Notes under the pieces: generated by a model
What the model saw: the letters and a program-made list of their open reading frames with translations, nothing else
Databases searched by the model: none
What the model was told of the DNA's origin: nothing
In this document: positions 1-9,420 of the stretch, piece after piece
Position numbering within the stretch: the first letter of the stretch is position 1
Layout of the letters: every line of letters starts with the position of its first letter
Position numbers and translations under genes: made by a program
From: Mesorhizobium sp. B4-1-3
GTDB lineage: Bacteria; Pseudomonadota; Alphaproteobacteria; Rhizobiales; Rhizobiaceae
Assembly: GCF_006439355.1 (NCBI RefSeq)
Contig: NZ_VFTG01000023.1
Span: 16,665-80,664 of the forward strand
Direction: 5' to 3'
Length of the DNA stretch: 64,000 nucleotides

Positions 1-2
1 CC

Positions 3-308
3 GCCGAAGAAGCCCACACGATCGGGATCGCGCTGCGAAGATGGCGGCGGCAATCGGAGGCGGCCGATTTCGGCCAGCCGACGGCAGCCATGACCCGCTG
101 GCGCATCTCGGTCCTGCCCTCGGCGCCGCTGCCCGTGCCCGGCGTCGGCCGGCACCGATGGCTCGTCGAATTGATCCGCGCCCGCGCGGGTGAAAGTGCC
201 GATTTCGAATTGGAGGCGTGCGATGGCACGGGTCGTCTCGCTGTTCCTGCCGACCTGGCCGACCGACAAGGCGCGGCGCAAGGCCGGCAACGCAGCGCCA
301 CCGGCTGA
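3..308 (+). CDS. imuA: ImuA mutasome protein, C-terminal part
   Basis: The window opens inside this gene, so only about the last 101 residues are visible. They carry the usual rhizobial ImuA tail: an RRWRR basic stretch, then MTRWRISVLPS and LVELIRARAG. ImuA is a RecA-like accessory protein that works with ImuB and DnaE2 in damage-induced error-prone translesion synthesis. Its end overlaps the start of imuB by about 86 bases in another frame, a compact arrangement typical of this cassette. The upstream promoter and any LexA box lie outside the window. Identification rests on the tail plus the immediately following imuB and dnaE2. Confidence 0.85.
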   Translation, partial: AEEAHTIGIALRRWRRQSEAADFGQPTAAMTRWRISVLPSAPLPVPGVGRHRWLVELIRARAGESADFELEACDGTGRLAVPADLADRQGAAQGRQRSATG

Positions 309-1743
309 GGTCCCGCTCGTCCTGATCGGCCGCGACAAGAATAGGCGCGTGGTGCTCGCGGCCGATGCCGCAGCACTCGCCGCAGGCTTGCGGCCCGGCA
401 TGCCCGTGACGAAGGCGCAGGTGCTGGTGCCGAGCCTTGCGATCCAGGACGCTGATCCAGAAGCGGACGCCGAGGCGCTCGAGCGGCTCGCCGTCTGGAT
501 GCTTCGATTTGCACCGATCGTCGCGCCCGATCCGCCCGACGGGATCGTCATCGACACGACAGGCGCCGACCATCTCCATGGCGGCGAGGCCGCCATGCTG
601 GAGGGCATGGTCGGGCGTCTGGCGATGTCCGGCATCATCGCCCGCGCGGCAATCGCGGACAGCTGGGGCGCGGCGCATGCTCTTGCCCGGTATGGCGGCC
701 AACTTATCCGCATCGCGCCGGCTGGCCACGGCCCATCCATTGTGGAACCGCTGGCGCTCGAGGCGCTGCGGATCGCGCCTTCGACGGCGGCCGAACTGCG
801 CAGGCTCGGCTTCCAACGGATCGGCGATCTCCTGAGACAGCCGCGCGCGCCGCTTGCCCTGCGCTTCGGCCCGGAGATCGGCCGCCGCATCGATCAGGCT
901 CTTGGCAACACTGCCGAGCCTATCGATCCGGTGCGCCCGCCTGATATCGTCGAAATCCGCCGAGCCTTCGCCGAGCCGATCGGCGCGGCCGAGACAATAG
1001 CGCGCTACATCGGCAAGCTCGTCGCCCAGCTCTGCAAGATAATGGAGCAGCGCGGCCTCGGCGCGCGCCGGCTCGATCTCATCTGCCATCGCGTCGACAG
1101 CCAGGCCGAGGCGGTCCGTGTCGGCATGGCGATGCCCGTCCGGGACGCCAAGCGGCTGACCCGGCTGCTTTGCGACAAGGTCGAGACCATCGCGCCCGGC
1201 TTCGGCATCGAGATGATGATCCTGGCCGCGACATCGGCCGAACCCCTGGAGCGCAGCCAGGCCGTGAGTTCCCTCGCCGAGGAGACCGTGCCCGACGTGT
1301 CCGATCTCATCGATACGCTGGTAAACCGGGTCGGCAAGCGCGCCGTCTACCGGCTTGCGCCTGTCGCCAGCGACGTGCCGGAGCGTTCGGTAAGCAAGAT
1401 CCCGGCGATGGCGGCCGATACCGGCGCGGGCTGGCCCGGCCACTGGCCACGGCCGGCGCGCCTGCTTCCGCAGCCGGACCCGATCGAGACGGTGGCGCTG
1501 TTGCCCGACCATCCACCGGTGTCCTTCACCTGGCGCGGGGTGGGCCGGCGCGTGAAGCGCGCGGACGGCCCGGAGCGGGTCTTCGGCGAATGGTGGAAAC
1601 GCGACGCCGAGCTCGTGGCGGTGCGCGATTATTTCCGGGTCGAGGACGACGCCGGCGAACGCTATTGGCTCTATCGCGCTGGCGACGGCGAGGATGCGGC
1701 GACGGGCTCGCACCGGTGGTTCCTGCATGGGGTGTTCGGATGA
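223..1743 (+). CDS. imuB: ImuB, Y-family polymerase-like mutasome protein
   Basis: 506 aa. The ATG at 223 gives the typical MARVVSLFLPTWP start; an upstream in-frame GTG at 190 would add 11 residues not normally present. It has the little-finger and palm layout of Y-family polymerases, but the N-terminal segment lacks the DxD acidic motif seen in the dinB product of this window (VDMDAFYASVE). This fits ImuB being a catalytically dead hub that binds the beta clamp, ImuA and DnaE2. The stop overlaps the dnaE2 start (ATGA), implying translational coupling. In other alphaproteobacteria the cassette is under LexA control. Confidence 0.93.
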   Translation: MARVVSLFLPTWPTDKARRKAGNAAPPAEVPLVLIGRDKNRRVVLAADAAALAAGLRPGMPVTKAQVLVPSLAIQDADPEADAEALERLAVWMLRFAPIVAPDPPDGIVIDTTGADHLHGGEAAMLEGMVGRLAMSGIIARAAIADSWGAAHALARYGGQLIRIAPAGHGPSIVEPLALEALRIAPSTAAELRRLGFQRIGDLLRQPRAPLALRFGPEIGRRIDQALGNTAEPIDPVRPPDIVEIRRAFAEPIGAAETIARYIGKLVAQLCKIMEQRGLGARRLDLICHRVDSQAEAVRVGMAMPVRDAKRLTRLLCDKVETIAPGFGIEMMILAATSAEPLERSQAVSSLAEETVPDVSDLIDTLVNRVGKRAVYRLAPVASDVPERSVSKIPAMAADTGAGWPGHWPRPARLLPQPDPIETVALLPDHPPVSFTWRGVGRRVKRADGPERVFGEWWKRDAELVAVRDYFRVEDDAGERYWLYRAGDGEDAATGSHRWFLHGVFG

Positions 1744-4700
1744 ACGGCGTCCGTTATGCCGAGCTGCAGGTCACCTCGCATTTCAGCTTCCTGCGCGGCG
1801 CCTCCTCGGCCGAGGAGCTGTTTTCGCAGGCGGCACTTCTCGGTATCGAGGCGCTCGCCGTTGTCGACCGCAACAGCCTCGCCGGCATTGTGCGCGCCCA
1901 CGAGGCTGCCAGGACAACCGGGGTGCGTCTCATCGTGGGTTGCCGCCTCGACCTCACCGACGGCATGTGGCTGCTCGCCTACCCGACCGACCGCGACGCC
2001 TATTCCCGGCTGTGCCGGCTGCTCTCGCTCGGCAAGGGACGCGCCGGCAAGGGAAAATGCCATCTCGATTGGAGCGATGTCGTCGCCTATGGCGAAGGTC
2101 TGATCGCGGTGCTCCTGCCCGATCTGGCCGATGAGACGCTGGCGCTGCGCCTCAGGCATCTGCGAAAGGCATTCGACGATCGCGCCTATATGGCGCTGAC
2201 GCTCAGGCGCCGGCCCAACGACCAGCTTCGCATCCACGACCTGGCCGCGCTTGCCCTCAGGATGAAAGTGCCGAGCGTCGTCACCAACGACGTGCTCTTC
2301 CATGAGCCGGGCCGCCGGATCCTGCAGGACGTCGTCACCGCAATCAGGCACAACGTCACCATCGACGCGCTTGGCGAGCGCCGCGAGCGGCATGCCGACC
2401 GTCACCTAAAGCCGCCGCGGGAAATGCACCGGCTTTTTGCACGCTACCCGGAAGCGCTGGCGCGCACGACCGAGATTGCCGACCGCTGCCGGTTCTCTCT
2501 CGACGAGCTTGCCTACCAATATCCGGAGGAGCGCGACGATCCTTCGCTGACACCGCATCAGGCGCTCGAAAAGCTGACATGGCAGGGCGCCGCGACGCGC
2601 TACCCGGAAGGCGTGCCGGACAGCGTCGCCCGCTCGCTGCGCCACGAATTGCGGCTGATCGAGAAGCTTGGCTACGCACCCTATTTCCTGACCGTGAATT
2701 CGATCGTGCGTTTCGCGCGCTCGAAGGACATCCTTTGCCAGGGCCGCGGCTCCGCCGCCAATTCGGCAGTCTGCTACGTGCTGGGCATCACCTCGATCGA
2801 TCCCGGGCGCAACGATCTGTTGTTCGAGCGTTTCGTCTCCGAGGAGCGCCGAGAGCCGCCCGACATCGACGTCGATTTCGAGCATGAGCGGCGCGAGATC
2901 GTCATGCAGTGGGTGTTCGACACCTATGGACGCGACCACGCAGCATTGTGCTCGACGGTGGTGCGCTACCGCACCAAGGGCGCGCTGCGCGATGTCGGCA
3001 AGGCGCTCGGCCTGCCGGAGGATCTCATCCGCACGCTCTCCGGCCAGGTCTGGGGCTGGTCCGAGGAGGGCGTCGAACAGCGGCATGTCGAGGAACTCAA
3101 TCTCAACCTCGCCGATCGCCGCCTGCGACTGACGCTGGACCTCGCGCGTCAGTTGATGGGCGCGCCGCGTCACCTCAGCCAGCACCCGGGCGGCTTCGTG
3201 CTCACCCGTGACCGTCTCGACGATCTGGTGCCCATCGAACCGGCGAGCATGAAGGACCGGCAGGTGATCGAATGGGACAAGGACGATATCGACGCGCTCA
3301 GATTCATGAAGGTCGACGTGCTGGCGCTCGGCATGCTGACCTGCATGAAGAAGGGCCTCGATCTCCTCGCCGACTGCAAGGACATACGCCTCGACATTGC
3401 CACCATCCCGGCGGAGGATCCGCGCACCTACGCCATGATCAGGAAAGCCGATACGCTCGGCACTTTCCAGATCGAGAGCCGGGCACAGATGTCGATGCTG
3501 CCGCGGCTGAAGCCAAGGACTTTTTACGATCTCGTGGTGCAGGTCGCGATCGTGCGCCCAGGGCCGATCCAGGGCGACATGGTCCATCCCTATCTGCGCC
3601 GCCGGGAAGGCATCGAGCCGGTGCATTACCCAAGGCCCGAGCTCGAGAAAGTGCTCGGCAAGACGCTCGGCGTGCCGCTGTTCCAGGAGCAGGCGATGCG
3701 GGTTGCCATCGAATGCGCCGGCTTCACACCGGGCGAAGCGGACATGCTTCGCAAGTCGATGGCCACCTTCAAGTTCAGCGGCGGCGTCTCGTCCTTCAAG
3801 GCGAAACTGATCGACGGGATGGTCGACAACGGCTACGAGCGCGCCTTCGCCGAGCAGACCTTCAAGCAACTCGAAGGCTTCGGCTCCTACGGTTTTCCCG
3901 AGAGCCACGCCGCCTCCTTCGCGCTGATCGCCTATGCCTCGGCCTGGCTCAAATGCTGGCACCCCGACGTCTTTTGTGCGGCGCTGTTGAACAGCCAGCC
4001 GATGGGCTTCTACGCGCCGGCGCAGATCGTACGCGACGCCGCCGCGCACGGGATCGAGATCCGGCCGGCCTGCGTCAACGCCTCGCGCTGGGACTGCACG
4101 CTCGAGCCTGTTTCCGGTGACGGACACTTCGCTGTACGGCTGGGGTTGCGCATGGTGCGCGGTCTGGCAAATGCCCATGCAAGCATGATCGTCGCTAAGC
4201 GCGCCGACCAGCCGTTCGCCAGCGTCGACGATCTGTGGCGCCGCGCTGGCGTGCCGCAGGCAGCACTCGTCCAGCTCGCCGAGGCGGACGCGTTCCGGCC
4301 AGCACTTGGTCTGGCGCGGCGCGAGGCGCTGTGGGCGATCAAGGCGCTGCGCGACGAGCCCCTGCCCCTGTTCGCGGCCGCATCGGCCCGTGAGCCCGAG
4401 TTGGTGCCCGAGATCAACGAACCGGCGGTGACGCTTCGGCCGATGACGGCCGGCGGCGAGGTCGTGGAGGACTACCGCCATATCGGCCTGACGCTGCGCA
4501 GCCATCCGATCTCTTTCCTGCGCGAAGATCTTCGCCGTCGCCGCATCGTTTCTTGCGCCGAGGCGATGGAGGCTCGCGACGGCCAATGGCTGGAAGCGGC
4601 AGGCATAGTGCTCGTCCGCCAGCGCCCGGGCTCGGCCAAGGGCGTGATGTTCATCACCCTTGAGGACGAGACCGGCATCGCGAATCTGGTCGTTTGGGCC

Positions 4701-5012
4701 AAAGTGTTCGAGCAGCACCGGCGCACCGTTCTGTCGGCAGGCATGGTCGCGGCAAGGGGCCGCATCCGGCGTGAGGGCGAAGTGGTCCACCTCGTGGTTC
4801 GCAAGATCAGCGATCTATCAGCCGAGCTCGCCAGCGTCGGCGAACGCGAGGGCAGCTTTCCCGTGCCGCACGCCCGCGGCGACCAGGTGCGCAATGGCGG
4901 CTCGGGCCCCGATCCGCGCGAGCTGCCGCCTAAGGGGCTGCGCAGCCGCGACATCTACATACCCGACCTCCACATCGACAACATCAAGGTCAAGACGCGG
5001 GATTTCAGGTGA
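1740..5012 (+). CDS. dnaE2: Error-prone DNA polymerase DnaE2
   Basis: 1090 aa, the usual length for DnaE2. The start at 1740 overlaps the imuB stop by four bases; the frame is open far upstream but only from this ATG does the sequence match the family (MNGVRYAELQVTSHFSFLRG, the PHP domain). The PPDIDVDFEHERR motif supplies polymerase aspartates, and the C-terminal third contains an OB-fold (GVMFITLEDETGIANLVVW). DnaE2 is the alternative C-family polymerase that extends past lesions during induced mutagenesis. Large minus-strand open frames inside this gene are codon-bias shadows. Confidence 0.97.
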   Translation: MNGVRYAELQVTSHFSFLRGASSAEELFSQAALLGIEALAVVDRNSLAGIVRAHEAARTTGVRLIVGCRLDLTDGMWLLAYPTDRDAYSRLCRLLSLGKGRAGKGKCHLDWSDVVAYGEGLIAVLLPDLADETLALRLRHLRKAFDDRAYMALTLRRRPNDQLRIHDLAALALRMKVPSVVTNDVLFHEPGRRILQDVVTAIRHNVTIDALGERRERHADRHLKPPREMHRLFARYPEALARTTEIADRCRFSLDELAYQYPEERDDPSLTPHQALEKLTWQGAATRYPEGVPDSVARSLRHELRLIEKLGYAPYFLTVNSIVRFARSKDILCQGRGSAANSAVCYVLGITSIDPGRNDLLFERFVSEERREPPDIDVDFEHERREIVMQWVFDTYGRDHAALCSTVVRYRTKGALRDVGKALGLPEDLIRTLSGQVWGWSEEGVEQRHVEELNLNLADRRLRLTLDLARQLMGAPRHLSQHPGGFVLTRDRLDDLVPIEPASMKDRQVIEWDKDDIDALRFMKVDVLALGMLTCMKKGLDLLADCKDIRLDIATIPAEDPRTYAMIRKADTLGTFQIESRAQMSMLPRLKPRTFYDLVVQVAIVRPGPIQGDMVHPYLRRREGIEPVHYPRPELEKVLGKTLGVPLFQEQAMRVAIECAGFTPGEADMLRKSMATFKFSGGVSSFKAKLIDGMVDNGYERAFAEQTFKQLEGFGSYGFPESHAASFALIAYASAWLKCWHPDVFCAALLNSQPMGFYAPAQIVRDAAAHGIEIRPACVNASRWDCTLEPVSGDGHFAVRLGLRMVRGLANAHASMIVAKRADQPFASVDDLWRRAGVPQAALVQLAEADAFRPALGLARREALWAIKALRDEPLPLFAAASAREPELVPEINEPAVTLRPMTAGGEVVEDYRHIGLTLRSHPISFLREDLRRRRIVSCAEAMEARDGQWLEAAGIVLVRQRPGSAKGVMFITLEDETGIANLVVWAKVFEQHRRTVLSAGMVAARGRIRREGEVVHLVVRKISDLSAELASVGEREGSFPVPHARGDQVRNGGSGPDPRELPPKGLRSRDIYIPDLHIDNIKVKTRDFR

Positions 5013-5108
5013 AACGCCGAATTTCTCGCCGGCTCAGGATCGCAAATCGCACCAGAGCGTTACAGGTCCACGTCTTGACAGCGCAGCTATGGAACAGGGG
5101 AGACGATA

Positions 5109-5294
5109 ATGGCGGACAATAAATCGAAGCGAGGCGCCGCAGACCGTCGACAGATCTCTGGAGGCGAAGGCTATGAGATCAACTATTTCGCCCGCAAGCA
5201 CGGTATCAGCAGAGAGCAGGCCGAAGCCCTGATCAAGCAGGTCGGCAACGACCGCGACAAGCTCAATGCCGCCGCGGAGAAACTGAAGAAATAG
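5109..5294 (+). CDS. DUF3606 family small protein
   Basis: 61 aa, charged and soluble. The helix-turn-helix-like segment YFARKHGISREQAEALIKQVG followed by a Lys-rich tail is the DUF3606 signature, widespread as stand-alone small genes in rhizobia and of unknown function. A good ribosome site (GGGGAGA) lies eight or so bases before the ATG. It sits between dnaE2 and ligD on the same strand with about 95 bp on the upstream side, so it may have its own promoter. It may bind DNA, but that is a guess from fold resemblance. Confidence 0.8.
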   Translation: MADNKSKRGAADRRQISGGEGYEINYFARKHGISREQAEALIKQVGNDRDKLNAAAEKLKK

Positions 5295-5349
5295 GCTGCG
5301 GATTGCGAATGGCGCATCGGGCGGTTGGGTTGTGTTTGAGTGAGGTCAG

Positions 5350-7260
5350 GTGAGCAAGTCAGCTTTGCGTCGGCCCACAACCAAAGGATCTGCAACTCCC
5401 CTTGCCAAGCCAGTCTCGCGCGGCGCAGCCGAACTCGCGCCGCCCACGTTCCGGCCGGTCCAGCTTGCAAAACTGGTGGACACGGTTCCCCCTGGCGACC
5501 GCTGGATCCACGAGATGAAATACGATGGCTACCGCATTCTCGTCGCCGTGGGCGGTGGCGAGGCGCGCGCCTACACGCGCTCTGGCCTGGACTGGTCCGG
5601 CCGTTTTCCGTCCATTTTGGCGGAGGCCCGCAAGCTCAAGGTTCGCTCCGCCCTGATCGACGGAGAGGCGGTTGTCATGGACACGGAGGGTCGATCCAGC
5701 TTCCAGGCGCTGCAGAACGCATTGAAGGGCGCCCCCGCGAGCATCGATTTTTATGCCTTCGACCTGCTCCAGCTCGACGGGGAAGACCTGACCAGGCTGC
5801 CGCTCCTGGAGCGAAAGGAGAAACTGGAGACGATCCTGCCGGCAAAGAGCCCCATACTTCGCTACTCCGATCACATCCAGGGCCGCGGGGAAGAGTTGCT
5901 GAACCGCTTCTGCGACGCCGGCCTCGAGGGGGTGATCTCGAAGCTGGCGGATTCGGACTATGTCGGCGCCCGCGATGGAAGCTGGCTGAAGATCAAGTGC
6001 GTCAAGCGTCAGGAATTCGTGCTTGTCGGCTGGACGCCGTCAGACAAGGATCGCGCGTTTCGATCGCTGATCCTCGGCATCCATGACGGCGGAAAGCTGC
6101 GCTATGCCGGCAAGGTCGGGACCGGTTTCGATGCCGCCGGGATGGCCCGGCTGATGAAGACCATGGCGCCGCTCGAGCAGAAGGCCGCCACGGTCGAAGC
6201 ACCGCGCGCCGAGGTCCGCGGCGCGCACTGGCTGCGTCCCAGGCTTGTCGCCGAGATCGCCTTCACCGAGATGACCAATGAAGGAACACTGCGCCATCCA
6301 AGCTATCTCGGCCTGCGCGAAGACAAGAAGCCGGAAGCGGTTGTGCTCGAGACGGAACACCGCACAGCGACCCTGCCGCCGCCGGCGACAAACGCGGTCG
6401 CGATCAGCAATCGCGCCCGCGTCATCTACCCCGAATCCAACATCACCAAGGGACAGCTTGCCGATTATTATTCCGACGTTGCCGCGATCATGCTTCCCTG
6501 GGCCGGCAGCAGGCCGATCAGCCTGGTCCGCTGCCCGCAGGGGCGCGCCAAGAAATGCTTTTTCCAGAAGCATGACGCCGGCAGCTTCGGCGACAAGGTC
6601 CATCACGTCGGGATCACGGAAAAGGATGGCCATGAGGAGCCCTACCTTTGCATCGACGATGCCGAGGGGCTTTTAACCTGTGTCCAGATGGGAACGGTCG
6701 AATTCCATGGATGGGGAGCGCGCATCGAAGACGTCGAGAAGGCCGACCGCCTTGTGTTCGACCTCGACCCCGACGAGGCACTGGATTTCGAGGCGGTCCG
6801 CGCTGCCGCATTCCAGTTCCGGGATATTCTGAAATCCATTGGGTTGACCTCCTTCCCGATGCTGACGGGCGGCAAGGGCGTACATGTGATCGCCCCGCTC
6901 GCGCCGCAAGCCGAATGGCCCGAGGTAAAGGCCTTCGCCTCCGGGCTTGCTCAGGCGGTCGCGCAGACCGACCCCAGCCACTTCACGGCGGTGATGTCGA
7001 AGGCCAAACGCAAGGGGCGGATCTTCGTCGACTATCTGCGCAACCAGCGCGGCGCCACGGCAATCATGCCTTATAGCGCCAGGTCGCGGCCGGGTGCCCC
7101 GGTCGCAGCACCTGTCACCTGGGCGGAGATGAAGACGATCGATGCGCCCTCGCATTTCCATGTCGGCGACGCGCCCGAATTGAAGAAGCGCGCCGCATCG
7201 AGGGCCCTCGCGGACTGGGGCAGGGCCGATCAGTTCCTGCCGGACCTCATGAAGCCATGA
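5350..7260 (+). CDS. ligD: ATP-dependent DNA ligase LigD (ligase plus polymerase domains)
   Basis: 636 aa from a GTG start at 5350, with a GAGGTCAG stretch just upstream. The N-terminal ligase domain has the nucleotidyl-lysine motif EMKYDGYR (Lys57) and is followed by an OB-fold region. The C-terminal half (from about residue 350) is the archaeo-eukaryotic-primase-like polymerase domain, beginning near ISNRARVIYPE and containing the acidic pair in LVFDLDPDE. The 3'-phosphoesterase domain found in many LigD proteins is absent, and no Ku gene is in the window. LigD joins double-strand breaks by non-homologous end joining. The stop overlaps the next gene's start (ATGA). Confidence 0.93.
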   Translation: MSKSALRRPTTKGSATPLAKPVSRGAAELAPPTFRPVQLAKLVDTVPPGDRWIHEMKYDGYRILVAVGGGEARAYTRSGLDWSGRFPSILAEARKLKVRSALIDGEAVVMDTEGRSSFQALQNALKGAPASIDFYAFDLLQLDGEDLTRLPLLERKEKLETILPAKSPILRYSDHIQGRGEELLNRFCDAGLEGVISKLADSDYVGARDGSWLKIKCVKRQEFVLVGWTPSDKDRAFRSLILGIHDGGKLRYAGKVGTGFDAAGMARLMKTMAPLEQKAATVEAPRAEVRGAHWLRPRLVAEIAFTEMTNEGTLRHPSYLGLREDKKPEAVVLETEHRTATLPPPATNAVAISNRARVIYPESNITKGQLADYYSDVAAIMLPWAGSRPISLVRCPQGRAKKCFFQKHDAGSFGDKVHHVGITEKDGHEEPYLCIDDAEGLLTCVQMGTVEFHGWGARIEDVEKADRLVFDLDPDEALDFEAVRAAAFQFRDILKSIGLTSFPMLTGGKGVHVIAPLAPQAEWPEVKAFASGLAQAVAQTDPSHFTAVMSKAKRKGRIFVDYLRNQRGATAIMPYSARSRPGAPVAAPVTWAEMKTIDAPSHFHVGDAPELKKRAASRALADWGRADQFLPDLMKP

Positions 7261-8060
7261 GGATCGCCACCTACAACGTCAACGGCGTCAACGGCCGCCT
7301 GCCGGTGCTGCTGCGCTGGCTTAAAGAGGCAGCGCCGGACATTGCCTGTCTGCAGGAACTCAAGGCGCCGCAGGAGAAGTTCCCGGAAGTGCCAATCCGC
7401 GACCTCGGCTATGACGTGATCTGGCACGGCCAGAAAAGCTGGAACGGCGTCGCGATCCTGAGCCGGGTCGGCAACATCCACGAAACGCGGCGCGGCCTCC
7501 CCGGCGACCCCGACGACAGCCATAGCCGCTACATCGAAGCAGCAGTCAACGGCATCCTGATCGGATGCCTTTATCTTCCGAATGGCAATCCAAGGCCCGG
7601 CCCGAAATTCGACTATAAGCTGCGTTGGTTCGACCGCCTCATCGACCACGCAGCCGAACTCGTCGCGTCCAAACAGCCGGTGGTGCTGGCGGGCGATTTC
7701 AACGTCATGCCGACCGAACTCGATGTCTATAAGCCCGAGCGTTGGCTGGATGATGCGCTGTTCGCGCCCGAGGCGCGCGCCGCCTACGCGACGCTGCTCG
7801 AACAAGGCTGGATCGACGCACTGCGCGTGCGTCATCCCGGTGAGAAGATCTACACGTTCTGGGATTATTTCCGCAACGCCTTCGGCCGCAACGCAGGCCT
7901 GCGCATCGACCACCTTCTCGTGAGCCCGTCGCTCAGGAAGCGGCTGATCGACGCCCAGGTCGACGTCGAGGTACGCGGCTGGGAAAAGAGCAGCGATCAC
8001 GCGCCGGTCTGGATCGAGCTCTCGGGAAAGGCACCGCCTCGCGGCCGCTCGAAGGCCTGA
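7257..8060 (+). CDS. xth: Exodeoxyribonuclease III family AP endonuclease
   Basis: 267 aa, full length for the exonuclease III/APE family. Motifs in order are RIATYNVNGVNGR, the metal-binding Glu in CLQELKAPQEKFPE, LAGDFNVMP, and the C-terminal RIDHLL and SSDHAPVW with the catalytic His. It cleaves abasic sites and trims 3' blocks. It overlaps ligD by four bases, so the two are probably co-translated. In this pairing the enzyme could supply 3'-end cleaning that the LigD lacks without its phosphoesterase domain; that link is inference. Confidence 0.93.
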   Translation: MRIATYNVNGVNGRLPVLLRWLKEAAPDIACLQELKAPQEKFPEVPIRDLGYDVIWHGQKSWNGVAILSRVGNIHETRRGLPGDPDDSHSRYIEAAVNGILIGCLYLPNGNPRPGPKFDYKLRWFDRLIDHAAELVASKQPVVLAGDFNVMPTELDVYKPERWLDDALFAPEARAAYATLLEQGWIDALRVRHPGEKIYTFWDYFRNAFGRNAGLRIDHLLVSPSLRKRLIDAQVDVEVRGWEKSSDHAPVWIELSGKAPPRGRSKA

Positions 8061-8209
8061 CGAACGAATGAGCCCCGGTCGCGGCTACGGGTTGGTTGCT
8101 CTCCAATGATGAAACCTTCGCGATGTATAGCTGCGGCACTGACAGGCTTGGTGCGCCCTAAATGCCTACGCCCACGTCGCGGCCGCATTCAGCAGCGCGC
8201 CGCCCCACG

Positions 8210-8800
8210 TCACCCGACCTGCTCCACGATCAGCGTCCCAGCCTGAAGCGGCTTGATCAGCGATTTGGCGGATACCGACGGATCAAGCCAGCTCGCCCAA
8301 TCCTTGCGCTCCAGGATCACGATCTGCCGATCGTGATATGGCGCGATATCGGGACCGGGTTCCATCGTGAGCATGGTGAACGCCTGCCCGACATCACTGG
8401 TCTCGCGCCAGATCCCGGCGATGCAGAAGATCGGCTCGTCGCGCTTGGTGAAGAGCCACTTGTCCTTGCGCTTCTTGCCCTTCTCTGCCGGTTCGGTGAA
8501 TTCGTAAAATCCATCGGCTGGTATCAGGCAGCGGTTCGAGGCGAACTCGCGACCGTCCGAGCGGAAATTGTAGACCGGCCTCTTGTTCGGTCCAGGCCAG
8601 CTCCACCGGCGCTGAACAAGGTCACCCTCGCCGCTCGCGCCATCGACCGGGCGGATCATCGGCCCGACATCCGTTATCTTGATGTCCTCGCGCGCCTGGA
8701 TGTTCGGCGTTCCTTCACTGAAGCGGATCTTGATCTTGAGATCGGCGAAATCCTCCACGATCGAGGCGACATCCACCATCAGTCGATAATCATTGCACAT
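8210..8800 (-). CDS. SRAP (YedK/HMCES) abasic-site crosslinking protein
   Basis: 196 aa. The protein begins MCNDYR, so after Met removal Cys2 is N-terminal as needed for thiazolidine crosslinking to abasic sites in single-stranded DNA. The second catalytic segment is PADGFYEF (conserved Glu) and the third is APYHDRQIVIL (conserved His). All three active-site elements are therefore intact. It is divergent from a second SRAP-like gene at 8860, and the LexA box between them could control both. The family protects abasic lesions at replication forks. Confidence 0.92.
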   Translation of the reverse strand: MCNDYRLMVDVASIVEDFADLKIKIRFSEGTPNIQAREDIKITDVGPMIRPVDGASGEGDLVQRRWSWPGPNKRPVYNFRSDGREFASNRCLIPADGFYEFTEPAEKGKKRKDKWLFTKRDEPIFCIAGIWRETSDVGQAFTMLTMEPGPDIAPYHDRQIVILERKDWASWLDPSVSAKSLIKPLQAGTLIVEQVG

Positions 8801-8836
8801 GTCTCACCTGTCACTGCGGCATTGCGCGGCGGATTC

Positions 8837-8851
8837 GTTCCTGTTATGTTC
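8837..8851 (+). promoter_or_regulatory. LexA (SOS) box, GTTC-N7-GTTC
   Basis: The sequence GTTC, seven bases, GTTC matches the LexA operator of rhizobia and other alphaproteobacteria exactly. It lies in the 59-bp gap between the two divergent SRAP genes, nine bases before the ATG at 8860 and 37 bases from the start of the gene at 8800. Binding here should block initiation on the plus strand at least. Confidence 0.75.
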
Positions 8852-8859
8852 TTTTGACC

Positions 8860-9366
8860 ATGAGCGCAACAGTTTTCGATTCCGACAGCCCGCGCGATGA
8901 ACCCCGCCTCATCATAAGGCGCTACGGCGGCGATGTTGAGATGCTCAAGCTGCCGTGGGGACTTCAACCGAAGGAACCAGGCGGGCGCCCTTTCACGGTG
9001 GTGCGCGCAGAGGACCGGTCATTCCCGAGCCATCGCTGCCTCGTGCCGGCGTCCGAATTCCGGCACCGAAGCCAGGGGAAGAACTACAGCTTTCGCCTCG
9101 CCAGCGGTGACTGGTTCTATTTCGCCGGCATCTGGCGGCCGGCGGGCCGCGATTGGCCGGAAGCCTACGCAATCCTGACGATCCGGGCCAATGACGACAT
9201 CGCGCCTTATCATGATCGCCAGATGGCGGTGCTGCGCCGAGACCAGCGCTCGGCGTGGCTGGACATGACGCGCCCAGAACACGAAGTGCTTCGTCCCCTT
9301 CCCAAGGACAGTTTTCGGATTTCCCGTCTTCATCAAGGCCGCGCGCAGGCTGAGTTTGCAATCTGA
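8860..9366 (+). CDS. Degenerate SRAP-domain paralogue lacking Cys2 and catalytic Glu
   Basis: 168 aa from the ATG at 8860 (a TTG two codons earlier is possible). The body is clearly SRAP (HRCLVPASEFRHRS, WFYFAGIWRP, APYHDRQMAVLRR), parallel to the intact protein encoded next door. However, the N terminus is MSATVFDSDS rather than MC, and the expected PADGFYE segment reads PASEFRH, so both the nucleophilic Cys and the Glu are missing while the His motif remains. It probably cannot form the usual abasic-site crosslink. It starts immediately after a LexA box, so it is likely damage-induced. It may bind DNA or modulate its partner; function unknown. Confidence 0.85.
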   Translation: MSATVFDSDSPRDEPRLIIRRYGGDVEMLKLPWGLQPKEPGGRPFTVVRAEDRSFPSHRCLVPASEFRHRSQGKNYSFRLASGDWFYFAGIWRPAGRDWPEAYAILTIRANDDIAPYHDRQMAVLRRDQRSAWLDMTRPEHEVLRPLPKDSFRISRLHQGRAQAEFAI

Positions 9367-9420
9367 GTTGTAGATCCGGTAGCACGAAGCACATGTCCTG
9401 ACGAAACGCACTGCAGGCAT

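Noticed and set aside
2406..4790. A 794-codon open frame on the minus strand inside dnaE2
   Set aside because: It is exactly antisense to a complete, well-conserved gene, has no recognisable domain, and arises from GC-rich third positions.
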